This document shows, in pieces, positions 7,130 to 13,259 of a stretch of 26,235 nt of DNA (positions are counted from its first letter, which is position 1; the number at the start of each line of letters is the position of its first letter). The notes below the pieces were generated by a model that saw only the letters and a program-made list of their open reading frames with translations, was not told the origin of the DNA and ran no database searches. The position numbers were made by a program, and so were the translations under genes. This DNA is from Chitinophaga pinensis (GTDB lineage Bacteria; Bacteroidota; Bacteroidia; Chitinophagales; Chitinophagaceae). Location: positions 1 to 26,235 of the forward strand of contig CALQKL020000004.1 of the NCBI GenBank assembly GCA_943331145.2, given 5' to 3'.

Positions 7130-8023
7130 TTATTTTCCAGCTGGTCTTCTGTTTCCACCACCACCTGGACCACCAGTTGTACGTCTTTTAGCTGGAGCGC
7201 CAGAACCTGCACCTGGACCTCTGCCACGTTTGTTTCTGTCATCACCACCATCTACTTTTTGCTCAAAACGTGCTGCTTTTGCTTCTGCGCTTTCTTCAAC
7301 ATCATTTTGATCATCATCGCTATCTTTATCCATTTGACGTTCTTGTAATCCTTCAGCAATTGCTGCAGTGATATAATTAACTACAATAGAAATAGATTTT
7401 GTAGCATCATCGTTTGCTGGAATTGCAAAATCAATTTTATTTGGATCGCAATTGGTATCAACCATACCAAAAGTACCGATGTTCAAACGCTTTGCTTCAG
7501 CAAGTGCAATGTGCTCATGACCTATATCAACCATGAATAAAGCAGCTGGTACGCGACTAATTTGTGCTATACCGCCCAACACTTTTTCCATTTTTTCTTT
7601 ATCTCTCGTTAATGTTAATCTTTCTTTTTTAGTAAGATTTTCTGCACTACCATCGCCTAATAACTTTTCGATGCTCTGCATTTTTTTAACACTTTTACGA
7701 ACAGTATTGAAGTTTGTCAACATACCACCTAACCATCTTTCAGTTACGTAAGGCATATTTACACGTTGAGCACACTCAGATACGATTTCTTTAGCTTGCT
7801 TTTTTGTAGCAACGAACATGATTTTCTTTCCGCTACGCGCAATCGCTTTCATAGCTGCTGCTGCTTCTTGCATACCTTCAACCGTTTTGTTAAGGTCGAT
7901 GATATGAATACCTTTTTTCTCAGCGAAAATGTAAGGCAACATCTTTGGATTCCATTTTTTCTTCAAGTGACCAAAATGAACACCTGCTTCTAAAAGTTGC
8001 TGTTGTAATGATGTATTTTCCAT
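7130..8023 (-). CDS. rpsB: 30S ribosomal protein S2 with long Gly/Arg-rich tail
   Basis: A 297-residue S2 protein of the small ribosomal subunit. The core (about 1-230) has the S2 signatures LLEAGVHFGHLKKKWNPKM near the N-terminus and the conserved RWLGGMLTNFNTV at about 96-108. Residues 231-297 are an extra tail: first acidic (DKDSDDDQNDVEE), then basic and Gly/Pro/Arg-rich (NKRGRGPGAGSGAPAKRR, GGPGGGGNRRPAGK). The core is otherwise normal; E. coli S2 is 241 residues. It lies 91 bp after rpsI, with a perfect hairpin in the gap. No Shine-Dalgarno site precedes the ATG. Confidence 0.96.
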   Translation of the reverse strand: MENTSLQQQLLEAGVHFGHLKKKWNPKMLPYIFAEKKGIHIIDLNKTVEGMQEAAAAMKAIARSGKKIMFVATKKQAKEIVSECAQRVNMPYVTERWLGGMLTNFNTVRKSVKKMQSIEKLLGDGSAENLTKKERLTLTRDKEKMEKVLGGIAQISRVPAALFMVDIGHEHIALAEAKRLNIGTFGMVDTNCDPNKIDFAIPANDDATKSISIVVNYITAAIAEGLQERQMDKDSDDDQNDVEESAEAKAARFEQKVDGGDDRNKRGRGPGAGSGAPAKRRTTGGPGGGGNRRPAGK

Positions 8024-8053
8024 TTATCTTTTCTTTATAAATTATTATTGAAT

Positions 8054-8098
8054 GTTTATGGTTTATGGTTTATGGTTTGAAAACAACAAACCATAAAC
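8054..8098. repeat. GTTTATG heptamers and 12-bp perfect hairpin between rpsI and rpsB
   Basis: GTTTATG is repeated three times (8054-8074) and runs into GTTTATGGTTTG (8068-8079), whose exact complement CAAACCATAAAC lies at 8087-8098 with a 7-nt loop. In mRNA sense it lies between the rpsI stop and rpsB start and could attenuate or regulate rpsB. No long T-run follows, so it is not a classical terminator. Confidence 0.75.
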
Positions 8099-8114
8099 TA
8101 CAAACAATTTTATA

Positions 8115-8504
8115 TTAACGCTTGCTGAACTGGAAGCTTCTTCTTGCTTTCTTGCGACCTGGTTTTTTACGTTCTACTGATCTAGGATCACGCTTTAATA
8201 AACCTGCTGCTTTTAACACTGGGCGCAATTCAGGATTTACTTCTAATAAAGCTCTTGAAATGCCTAATTTAGCTGCTTCTGCTTGACCTTTAACACCGCC
8301 ACCAGTTGCATTAACCAAAATATCAAATTTATCTGTAAGCTCAACTGTTTTCAAAGGAGCTTCAACTTGATTTTGTAAATACACCAATGGAAAATAATCT
8401 TTGTAATCTTTTCCATTAACGGTAATTTTTCCTTCTCCTTTTGAGAGAAACACACGAGTAACCGCTTCTTTTCTACGGCCTACTGCATTTTTTTGTTTTT
8501 CCAT
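8115..8504 (-). CDS. rpsI: 30S ribosomal protein S9
   Basis: A 129-residue small-subunit protein whose C-terminal tail reaches the P-site tRNA. It has the typical start KNAVGRRKEAVTRVFL, the motif GGGVKGQAEAAKLGISRALL, and the conserved end KKPGRKKARRSFQFSKR. Full length. It lies 39 bp after rplM, the universal partner gene. Confidence 0.97.
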   Translation of the reverse strand: MEKQKNAVGRRKEAVTRVFLSKGEGKITVNGKDYKDYFPLVYLQNQVEAPLKTVELTDKFDILVNATGGGVKGQAEAAKLGISRALLEVNPELRPVLKAAGLLKRDPRSVERKKPGRKKARRSFQFSKR

Positions 8505-8543
8505 TATTATACTTTATTTAATCAGTAACAATTACTGAATGGA

Positions 8544-8999
8544 TTATTTAATTTTTGTGAAGATTAATTCTGCTGGCTTTTGTGAAGCATGTGGATGCTC
8601 AGCACCTGCATAAACAAATAATTTTTTATACATTTTGCGGCCTAATCTATTTTTTGGCAACATACCTTTAATAGCTCTTTCGATAACTACTTCTGGACGA
8701 CGCTTTAATAAATCTTTAGCAGCTTCACCTTTTTGACCCCCTGGGTATCCACTGTAGGTTAAGTATTCTTTATCTGCCATTTTATTACCGGTAAAAACTA
8801 CCTTTTCGCAATTGGTTACAATCACAAAATCTCCGCAATCAACGTGTGGAGTGTAATAAGCTTTGTTCTTACCACGAAGAACAGACGCAATTTTTGCGCA
8901 CATACGTCCAACGGTTTGATTAGTACCATCTACAACGTACCAATTACGCTGCACGGTAGCCTCGTTCGCATGTTTAGTGGTGAAATGTAATTTACTCAT
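8544..8999 (-). CDS. rplM: 50S ribosomal protein L13
   Basis: A 151-residue early-assembly protein of the large subunit. Visible family features are WYVVDGTNQTVGRMCAKIASVLRGK, the YTPHVDCGDFVIVTN core, and the MLPKNRLGRKM signature, with a normal length. It is the first gene of the rplM-rpsI-rpsB-tsf cluster. It is preceded by a hairpin-bearing leader and a TTTG/TATCTTCG promoter, so the whole cluster may be regulated from this leader. Confidence 0.97.
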   Translation of the reverse strand: MSKLHFTTKHANEATVQRNWYVVDGTNQTVGRMCAKIASVLRGKNKAYYTPHVDCGDFVIVTNCEKVVFTGNKMADKEYLTYSGYPGGQKGEAAKDLLKRRPEVVIERAIKGMLPKNRLGRKMYKKLFVYAGAEHPHASQKPAELIFTKIK

Positions 9000-9020
9000 T
9001 TTTACTTTTTTTTAAGTGAT

Positions 9021-9040
9021 GCCTCAGCTATCCCCGAGGC
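9021..9040 (-). promoter_or_regulatory. Leader hairpin before rplM (candidate L13 leader)
   Basis: On the minus strand, GCCTC (9040-9036) pairs with GAGGC (9025-9021), extended by one G-T and one G-C pair around a short loop. It lies inside the roughly 50-nt leader between the predicted transcription start and the rplM ATG. Autoregulatory ribosomal-protein leaders, including one before rplM in Bacteroidia, have been reported. I cannot verify a match to that model here. Confidence 0.5.
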
Positions 9041-9057
9041 TATAAAATTTTGGAGTG

Positions 9058-9090
9058 CGAAGATAATGGTGATATGTTCTATTAACCAAA
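9058..9090 (-). promoter_or_regulatory. Promoter of the rplM operon
   Basis: Minus strand: TTTG (9090-9087), a 21-nt spacer, then TATCTTCG (9065-9058), which matches the Bacteroidota TTTG / TAnnTTTG layout with one mismatch. The predicted start is near 9050. Confidence 0.7.
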
Positions 9091-9280
9091 GAAAAATGCC
9101 GTTATTTTTTACGACACATTTATAACGCATTGATAATCAGTAAAGAAAATGCATAATTATTTTTGAGGGGAGATAAAATATTGAGGGATTCTGGATTTTT
9201 GATACAGGAATCTGGATTTGATTTCGTTATTGTTTGAAGCATTCAACACCAATTAAATTAAAACACGAAGGATTCGTAAA

Positions 9281-9337
9281 TGAATTCTCTACGAGAATTT
9301 TTTTAACACTAAGGCGCGAAGACACAAAGGCACGAAG
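9281..9337 (+). repeat. AATTCTC palindrome plus CGAAG-type tandem (copy A)
   Basis: The palindrome AATTCTC-TAC-GAGAATT (9283-9299) is followed by a T-run, AACAC and the degenerate tandem GCGAAGACACAAAGGCACGAAG. It is nearly identical to 9392-9449, with two substitutions and one T-run length change. Confidence 0.9.
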
Positions 9338-9391
9338 TGTTTTTATAAAACAAAGAAGAAAATTAATGGAAAATACTCCCAACCTTTTGAA

Positions 9392-9449
9392 TGAATTCTC
9401 TACGAGAATTTTTTTTAACACAAAGACGCGAAGACACAAAGGCACGAAG
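9392..9449 (+). repeat. AATTCTC palindrome plus CGAAG-type tandem (copy B)
   Basis: Same structure as copy A, with the palindrome at 9394-9410. Immediately upstream (9366-9391) is the complement of the TTCAAAAGGTTGG...TTTTCC module also found at 5169-5204 and 14967-14994. The gap 9000-9655 contains no convincing gene; short ORFs in it are translated repeats. Confidence 0.9.
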
Positions 9450-9530
9450 GTTATTTTAGAGCGAGAAACAGGATGGGAATGAAGAAAAAAGTCAAAAATC
9501 GATTTTCGCTTTCATTCTCATTTTCACGCT
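9415..9530 (+). repeat. Extended dispersed repeat shared with 15071-15180 (inverted)
   Basis: The stretch runs from the CGAAG-type tandem through GAGCGAGAAACAGGATGG, GAATGAAGAAAAAAGTCAAA and TTCATTCTCATTTTC. The complement of 15071-15180 has the same order of words (GAGTGAGAAACAGAATG, GAATGAAGAAGAAAGTCAAA, CTCTCATTTTC). By eye the similarity is roughly 75-80%. Confidence 0.75.
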
Positions 9531-9614
9531 GACTTTTTAAGCCGGCGCAGCGATTTAAACATTATTTACTTGACGAAAATGCTCATTGTGAAAGCAATCC
9601 CAACCTTTAAACGT

Positions 9615-9653
9615 CTTGAACGCATTGAACCTCTTGAACCTCTTGAACCTCTT
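9615..9653. repeat. 9-nt minisatellite, four units
   Basis: CTTGAACGC, ATTGAACCT, CTTGAACCT, CTTGAACCT, then CTT. The complement (AGGTTCAAG) matches the GTTCAA-type nonamers at 5115-5195. It ends 3 bp before the amt stop codon. Confidence 0.8.
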
Positions 9654-9655
9654 TT

Positions 9656-10966
9656 CTAAAGCCTCTCCTCATGCTGACTCCAATCTAATCCTTCTTGTTC
9701 TTCCATTTCACTTACCCTTAATGGCATAATTAAATCTGTAATTTTTAATAATACAAATGTGCCTAAAAACGCAAAAACAGAAACGCCAATCATGGCAAAA
9801 AGCTGAACCATAAACAATTTTGTTTCTCCATAAAACAAACCGTTTCCTGGTACTGCAGCATTAATTTTGGTATTGGCAAAAACGCCTGTTAATAACATGC
9901 CCATCATACCGCCTACACCATGACAAGGAAACACGTCAAGCGTATCATCAATGTTTGTTTTAGAGCGCCATTCCACCATTAAACTACTTACAATTGCGGT
10001 TACAAAACCAATCACGAATGATTGCGGTATGGTTACAAAACCCGCAGCTGGAGTTATTGCTACCAATCCCACCACAGCTCCAATACATGCACCCATTGCG
10101 CCTGGTCTTCTTCCTCTAACCGCTTCAAATATCATCCAAGTAAATGCAGCCGCAGCAGAAGCCGTAGATGTTGTTCCAATGGATATTGCTGCTATCGTAT
10201 CTGCATGAAACGCCGATCCTGCATTAAATCCAATCCATCCAAACCATAACAATCCTGTTCCCAATATCACATAGGTTATCCTTGCTGGATTATGAACCGA
10301 CTCTGTTCTGCTTTTTAAATATATCGCACTCGCCAACGCAGCCCAACCCGCGCTCATATGTACAACAACTCCTCCAGCAAAATCAATGATGCCAGCTTTT
10401 GCCAATATGCCTTCAGGATGCCAAGTAGCATGTGCCAATGGACAATAAATAAATAAACAAAATAAAACGATGAAGAGTAAATAAGACTTAAACTTTATGC
10501 GCTCCGCAAATGCTCCTGTAATCAATGCCGGTGTTATGATGGCAAACTTTAATTGATAAAAAGCAAATAATATCAATGGAATTGTTGGTGCTAGCTTCCA
10601 TGGTTGTCCATCTACTACGTTCTTCATCATAAAAAAACTTAGTGGATTTCCAATAATGCCATGAAAAGATTCTCCAAACGATAAACTAAAACCCACAACT
10701 ACCCATATTATTGAAATCAATGCCATGCAAATAAAACTTTGTAACATGGTACTCAACACATTTTTCTTATTTACCATCCCACCATAAAAAAATGCAAGTC
10801 CTGGCGTCATTATCAACACCAATGCAGTTGCGGTTAACATCCATGCCGTATCCGCAGCGTCTATTGATTCGGAATGAATTTGCCCGGGTAATGATGGAAT
10901 CAACAATGAAGCAAAAGCAATCAAAATTAAAATGGTAAATGTTACATAAGCAGCTGATTTTGACAT
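9656..10966 (-). CDS. amt: Ammonium transporter (Amt/Mep/Rh family)
   Basis: A 436-residue inner-membrane channel for ammonium uptake. A first hydrophobic segment (YVTFTILILIAFASLLI) may be a signal sequence. It is followed by the canonical series of membrane helices beginning with DTAWMLTATALVLIMTPGLAFFYGGMV. The pore twin histidines are visible: H203 in DFAGGVVVHMSAG (with the conserved Asp at 195) and H349 in FPCHGVGGMMG. The length is normal. No glnK/glnB (PII) gene adjoins it, although amt-glnK pairs are common. Upstream on the minus strand there is a TAAATTTG box. Neighbours on both sides are unrelated, so it is probably monocistronic. Confidence 0.96.
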   Translation of the reverse strand: MSKSAAYVTFTILILIAFASLLIPSLPGQIHSESIDAADTAWMLTATALVLIMTPGLAFFYGGMVNKKNVLSTMLQSFICMALISIIWVVVGFSLSFGESFHGIIGNPLSFFMMKNVVDGQPWKLAPTIPLILFAFYQLKFAIITPALITGAFAERIKFKSYLLFIVLFCLFIYCPLAHATWHPEGILAKAGIIDFAGGVVVHMSAGWAALASAIYLKSRTESVHNPARITYVILGTGLLWFGWIGFNAGSAFHADTIAAISIGTTSTASAAAAFTWMIFEAVRGRRPGAMGACIGAVVGLVAITPAAGFVTIPQSFVIGFVTAIVSSLMVEWRSKTNIDDTLDVFPCHGVGGMMGMLLTGVFANTKINAAVPGNGLFYGETKLFMVQLFAMIGVSVFAFLGTFVLLKITDLIMPLRVSEMEEQEGLDWSQHEERL

Positions 10967-11016
10967 AAAACGCTATTATTTTAAAAAGTTAACCAATAGA
11001 TATTTAACAACAAGAA

Positions 11017-11024
11017 CAAATTTA
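11017..11024 (-). promoter_or_regulatory. Possible -7 box of amt (TAAATTTG)
   Basis: The minus strand reads TAAATTTG, a perfect TAnnTTTG match, about 50 nt before the amt start. No clear -33 TTTG is seen. Confidence 0.4.
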
Positions 11025-11127
11025 AAGTTTTTTTCTACGATAGCATAAGGTTTATTAATGTTTATCTATGATAATTATGTATTGTTTTGAAATCATCAAT
11101 AATCAATCGGCCAGTTATTAGAAATAT

Positions 11128-11135
11128 TATCTTTG
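11128..11135 (+). promoter_or_regulatory. -7 box TATCTTTG of the PLP synthase gene
   Basis: A perfect TAnnTTTG box 12 nt before the ATG at 11148, so the leader would be very short. The spacing to the nearest upstream TTTG (11086-11089) is too long for a standard -33. Confidence 0.55.
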
Positions 11136-11147
11136 AAATAAAAAATT

Positions 11148-12503
11148 ATGTGGCTTAATAACATTTTAGAAACTATCGGAAATACGCCGTTAATTAAATT
11201 AAACAAAGTAACCAAGGATTTACCTTGTACCGTTTTAGCAAAAGTGGAGTATTTTAATCCTGGCAATTCCATTAAAGATAGAATGGCGTTAAAAATGCTT
11301 GAAGTGGCTGAAGCCGAAGGAAAAATCAAACCCGGAGGTACAATAATAGAAGGAACCAGCGGAAATACAGGTATGGGACTTGCACTCGCTGCCTGCGTTA
11401 AAGGGTACAAATGTATTTTTACCACCACTGATAAACAATCTAAAGAAAAAGCAGATATATTAAAAGCAGTTGGTGCCGAAGTGATTGTTTGTCCTACCAA
11501 TGTTGAACCGGAAGATCCTCGTTCTTATTATTCTGTTTCTAAAAGATTAGCTACCGAAATTCCAAATTCTTGGTATGTAAATCAATATGATAATTTAGCC
11601 AATCGTCAAGCACATTACGAACAAACCGGACCGGAAATTTGGGAACAAACCGAAGGAAAAATAACCCATCTTGTTGTAGCTACAGGTACAGGCGGAACCA
11701 TTGTTGGAACTGGAAAATATTTGAAAGAAAAAAATCCAAATATTAAAGTTTGGGCTATTGATAGTTACGGTTCTTTATTGAAAAAATACTTCGAAACAGG
11801 AGAGTTAGATAACAATGAAGTTTATCCTTATATCAGCGAAGGGTTTGGAGAAGATTTTGTTCCTCAGAATTACGACATGCAGTATATAGATGAGTTTACA
11901 AAAGTTACCGATAAAGATGGCGCTGTAATGGCCAGAAGAATTGCAAAAGAAGAAGGCATATTTATAGGATACAGTTGTGGCAGCTGTTTGCAAGGTGTTT
12001 ATAATTTAAAAGATCAATTAAAACCTGATGATGTTGTGGTTTGTATTTTTCATGATCATGGAAGTAGATACGTAGGTAAAGTATATAACGACGAATGGAT
12101 GATGGAGCGCGGGTTTTTGGATGTGAATACTTTTAAAGACATCATCAATGGAAGAAAAAGTCAAAAGCTTATCAGCTTAACTACAGACCAAACAGTAATG
12201 GAAGCCATTCATTTGATGAAGAAATTCGACATTGAAAATATTCCAGTTTTTGAAAACGGGATTATGGTTGGTGCAATTTCTGAGAGTGGTTTATTTAATA
12301 AGATGCTTGTAAACAGTGAAATCAAATCGCATCTCGTTAAAGATGTTTTAGAAAGTCCATATCCTGAAGTTAGTTTTGATACACCCGTTGAGCGTTTAAG
12401 CAATTTTATCAATAAAGAAAACGGAGCGGTCATGAGTAAGGATGATAGTGGTTTGTATCAGATTGTAACCAAATACGATATTATTCAAAGCTTGTCTAAA
12501 TAA
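11148..12503 (+). CDS. cbs: Cystathionine beta-synthase / cysteine synthase-like enzyme with CBS domain pair
   Basis: A 451-residue fold-type II PLP enzyme of sulfur amino-acid metabolism, which replaces the serine or acetylserine side-chain hydroxyl by a thiol (homocysteine or sulfide). The catalytic domain, about 1-320, has ETIGNTPLIKLN, the PLP lysine K43 in NPGNSIKDR, the substrate loop EGTSGNTGMG, and the phosphate-binding GTGGTIVGTG. Residues about 335-451 are two CBS motifs (LISLTTDQTVMEAIHLMKKFDIENIPVFENG and EVSFDTPVERLSNFIN), which usually bind adenosyl ligands. The heme-binding N-terminal extension of animal CBS is absent. CBS and cysteine synthase activities cannot be separated from sequence alone. 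It is monocistronic, with a strong terminator directly after it. Confidence 0.88.
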   Translation: MWLNNILETIGNTPLIKLNKVTKDLPCTVLAKVEYFNPGNSIKDRMALKMLEVAEAEGKIKPGGTIIEGTSGNTGMGLALAACVKGYKCIFTTTDKQSKEKADILKAVGAEVIVCPTNVEPEDPRSYYSVSKRLATEIPNSWYVNQYDNLANRQAHYEQTGPEIWEQTEGKITHLVVATGTGGTIVGTGKYLKEKNPNIKVWAIDSYGSLLKKYFETGELDNNEVYPYISEGFGEDFVPQNYDMQYIDEFTKVTDKDGAVMARRIAKEEGIFIGYSCGSCLQGVYNLKDQLKPDDVVVCIFHDHGSRYVGKVYNDEWMMERGFLDVNTFKDIINGRKSQKLISLTTDQTVMEAIHLMKKFDIENIPVFENGIMVGAISESGLFNKMLVNSEIKSHLVKDVLESPYPEVSFDTPVERLSNFINKENGAVMSKDDSGLYQIVTKYDIIQSLSK

Positions 12504-12531
12504 ACAACAAATTCAATGAGAATCAATACAG

Positions 12532-12563
12532 TGCTGCATCTTAGGGTGCAGCATTTTTATTTT
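12532..12563 (+). terminator. Terminator of the PLP synthase gene
   Basis: TGCTGCA (12532-12538) pairs with TGCAGCA (12547-12553), followed by TTTTTATTTT. Confidence 0.88.
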
Positions 12564-12579
12564 ACCCCATTTATTTCTT

Positions 12580-12722
12580 CTCAAGAACGTAAAAATACGA
12601 AGTTAAAACACCTCTTTACCCTGTATCTTATACGCTGTTTTTTTCTTGATTTCGGTAATTACATCACCCCGAAAAAAGGGCAGTATTGCTCTAGTACAGG
12701 ATAAAAAAGCGGTGCATCTTTG
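12580..12722 (+). promoter_or_regulatory. Upstream regulatory region of small-peptide locus 1
   Basis: Three blocks are shared with 14473-14616. Block A is a dyad-like AACGTAAAAATACG (about 12586-12599). Block B is TTACATCA (12659-12666), 5 nt, then AAAAAAGGGCAGTATTGC (12672-12689), which ends in the near-palindrome GCAGTATTGC. Block C is a -7-like CATCTTTG (12715-12722), exactly 25 nt after block B. At the second locus the spacings within B and from B to C are identical, and A to B differs by 1 nt. A standard TTTG -33 is not at the right distance, so a dedicated activator or an alternative sigma factor is possible (inference). The larger gap 12504-13259 consists of this locus, described in the following entries. 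Confidence 0.65.
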
Positions 12723-12726
12723 TATC

Positions 12727-12840
12727 AGAAATCGAATGAAACTAAAACAAGATTTTGATTTCTAAAATCCTAAAAAACCAAACGAATCCAGTACCCTAAA
12801 AAAACTAAAATCCAATATCAACGGATAAATATTTTATCCG
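12727..12840 (+). ncRNA. Structured leader of small-peptide locus 1
   Basis: Near the predicted RNA 5' end, AGAAATC (12727-12733) can pair with GATTTCT (12757-12763). Just before the first peptide ATG, CGGATAAA (12822-12829) and TTTATCCG (12833-12840) form a perfect 8-bp stem with a TAT loop, only 3 nt from the start codon. The second locus has hairpins in the same two places (AGAAGTTG 14622-14629 / CAACTTCT 14717-14724, and TTTTAAA 14726-14732 / TTTAAAA 14740-14746). Confidence 0.5.
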
Positions 12841-12843
12841 GAA

Positions 12844-12942
12844 ATGAAAACCAAAACCAATATCCTCACCTATGCTGTGAAAAGCGATGATGGTGAAAAA
12901 CAAAAAAACCAATATCCTAGCCTATGCCGTAAAAAGCGATGA
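12844..12942 (+). CDS. Small peptide 1a, NIL-YA-KSDDG family (32 aa)
   Basis: The ORF starts MKTKTNILTYAVKSDDG and runs on to a basic tail ending CRKKR. I do not recognise the family. The first 17 residues match the peptides at 12890 and 14752. Within the shared 12-codon core (NIL to DDG) the three copies differ mainly at third codon positions (CTC/CTA/CTG, GCT/GCC, GTG/GTA, GGT/GGC) or by conservative changes (A/T, V/I, D/N), which indicates selection on the peptide. The tail after DDG is read from the next copy in another frame and is probably not functional. There is no signal peptide or membrane segment. A hairpin stands 3 nt before the ATG. Expression is likely from the conserved upstream region. 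Confidence 0.6.
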   Translation: MKTKTNILTYAVKSDDGEKQKNQYPSLCRKKR

Positions 12943-12973
12943 TGGCAAAAAAACCGGTAGATCCAACATCTAA
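12890..12973 (+). CDS. Small peptide 1b, NIL-YA-KSDDG family (27 aa)
   Basis: A second copy of the peptide, offset by 52 nt from the first and therefore in the +1 frame. It has its own ATG (12890) inside the GATGATGG that encodes the DDG of copy 1a, so the two ORFs overlap. It starts MVKNKKTNILAYAVKSDDG and ends KKTGRSNI before TAA. A one-base deletion in the A-runs at 12896-12908 would instead fuse the two copies into one tandem peptide, so slippage or frameshifting is an alternative. Function unknown; candidates include a signalling peptide, a RiPP-like precursor or a leader peptide. Sequence alone does not decide. Confidence 0.6.
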   Translation: MVKNKKTNILAYAVKSDDGKKTGRSNI

Positions 12974-12978
12974 GCCCA

Positions 12979-13073
12979 CTTACTTTCCAAATAAAAGTAA
13001 GCAGGTAAAAAAGCAACAGATTTTTTTAAATCTGTAAAATTTTAAAACCCACTTCTTTTTCAATGAAAAAGAA
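12979..13073 (+). repeat. Series of three perfect hairpins downstream of peptide 1b
   Basis: CTTACTTT/AAAGTAAG (12979-12986 / 12994-13001), ACAGATTT/AAATCTGT (13016-13023 / 13028-13035) and TTCTTTTTC/GAAAAAGAA (13053-13061 / 13065-13073). The first and third begin with CCCACTT and look like imperfect copies of one unit. They lie inside the transcript between the peptides and the terminator. Confidence 0.65.
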
Positions 13074-13152
13074 ACTCTAAAAACAGGAAACGTTTACTCC
13101 CTATAAGTAAAACCCAATCCTGAAGAACCAAGAGTGAAGGTTAAAAAAATTT

Positions 13153-13183
13153 AGAGGCTGTCTTTTTAAGACAGCCTCTTTTT
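13153..13183 (+). terminator. Terminator of small-peptide locus 1
   Basis: AGAGGCTGTCTT (13153-13164) pairs perfectly with AAGACAGCCTCT (13168-13179) around a TTT loop, followed by T's. It defines a transcript of about 450 nt from the CATCTTTG box. Confidence 0.93.
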
Positions 13184-13226
13184 ATTACAAGAATAATAAA
13201 TATTATGAAAGTTGTTACGCTTTTTT

Positions 13227-13234
13227 TATATTCG
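13227..13234 (+). promoter_or_regulatory. Possible -7 box (TATATTCG) of the small lipoprotein gene
   Basis: TATATTCG matches TAnnTTTG with one mismatch and lies 25 nt before the ATG at 13260, after the terminator of locus 1. No -33 element at the right spacing. Confidence 0.4.
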
Positions 13235-13259
13235 CATTTTAAAATATAAAATATAAAAA

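Noticed and set aside
9234..9482. ORFs of 82 aa (+) and 72 aa (-) in the gap before rplM
   Set aside because: Both are translations of the AATTCTC/CGAAG repeat copies; the protein sequences repeat with the DNA and have no other support.
11096..11500. 134-aa minus-strand ORF over the start of the PLP synthase
   Set aside because: It is antisense to a clearly conserved catalytic domain and has no start context or family features.
12672..12689. Sigma-54 promoter (GGGCAGTATTGC as -24/-12)
   Set aside because: The GG-to-GC distance is 7 nt instead of 10 and the TTGGCAC context is absent.
12516..12704. 62-aa ORF between the PLP synthase terminator and peptide locus 1
   Set aside because: It starts in the terminator hairpin and runs through the conserved upstream regulatory blocks; those blocks are conserved as DNA spacing, not as this frame.
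12979..13073. CRISPR-like array in the hairpin series
   Set aside because: No repeats of constant length with unique spacers; only palindromic stems and two imperfect copies.
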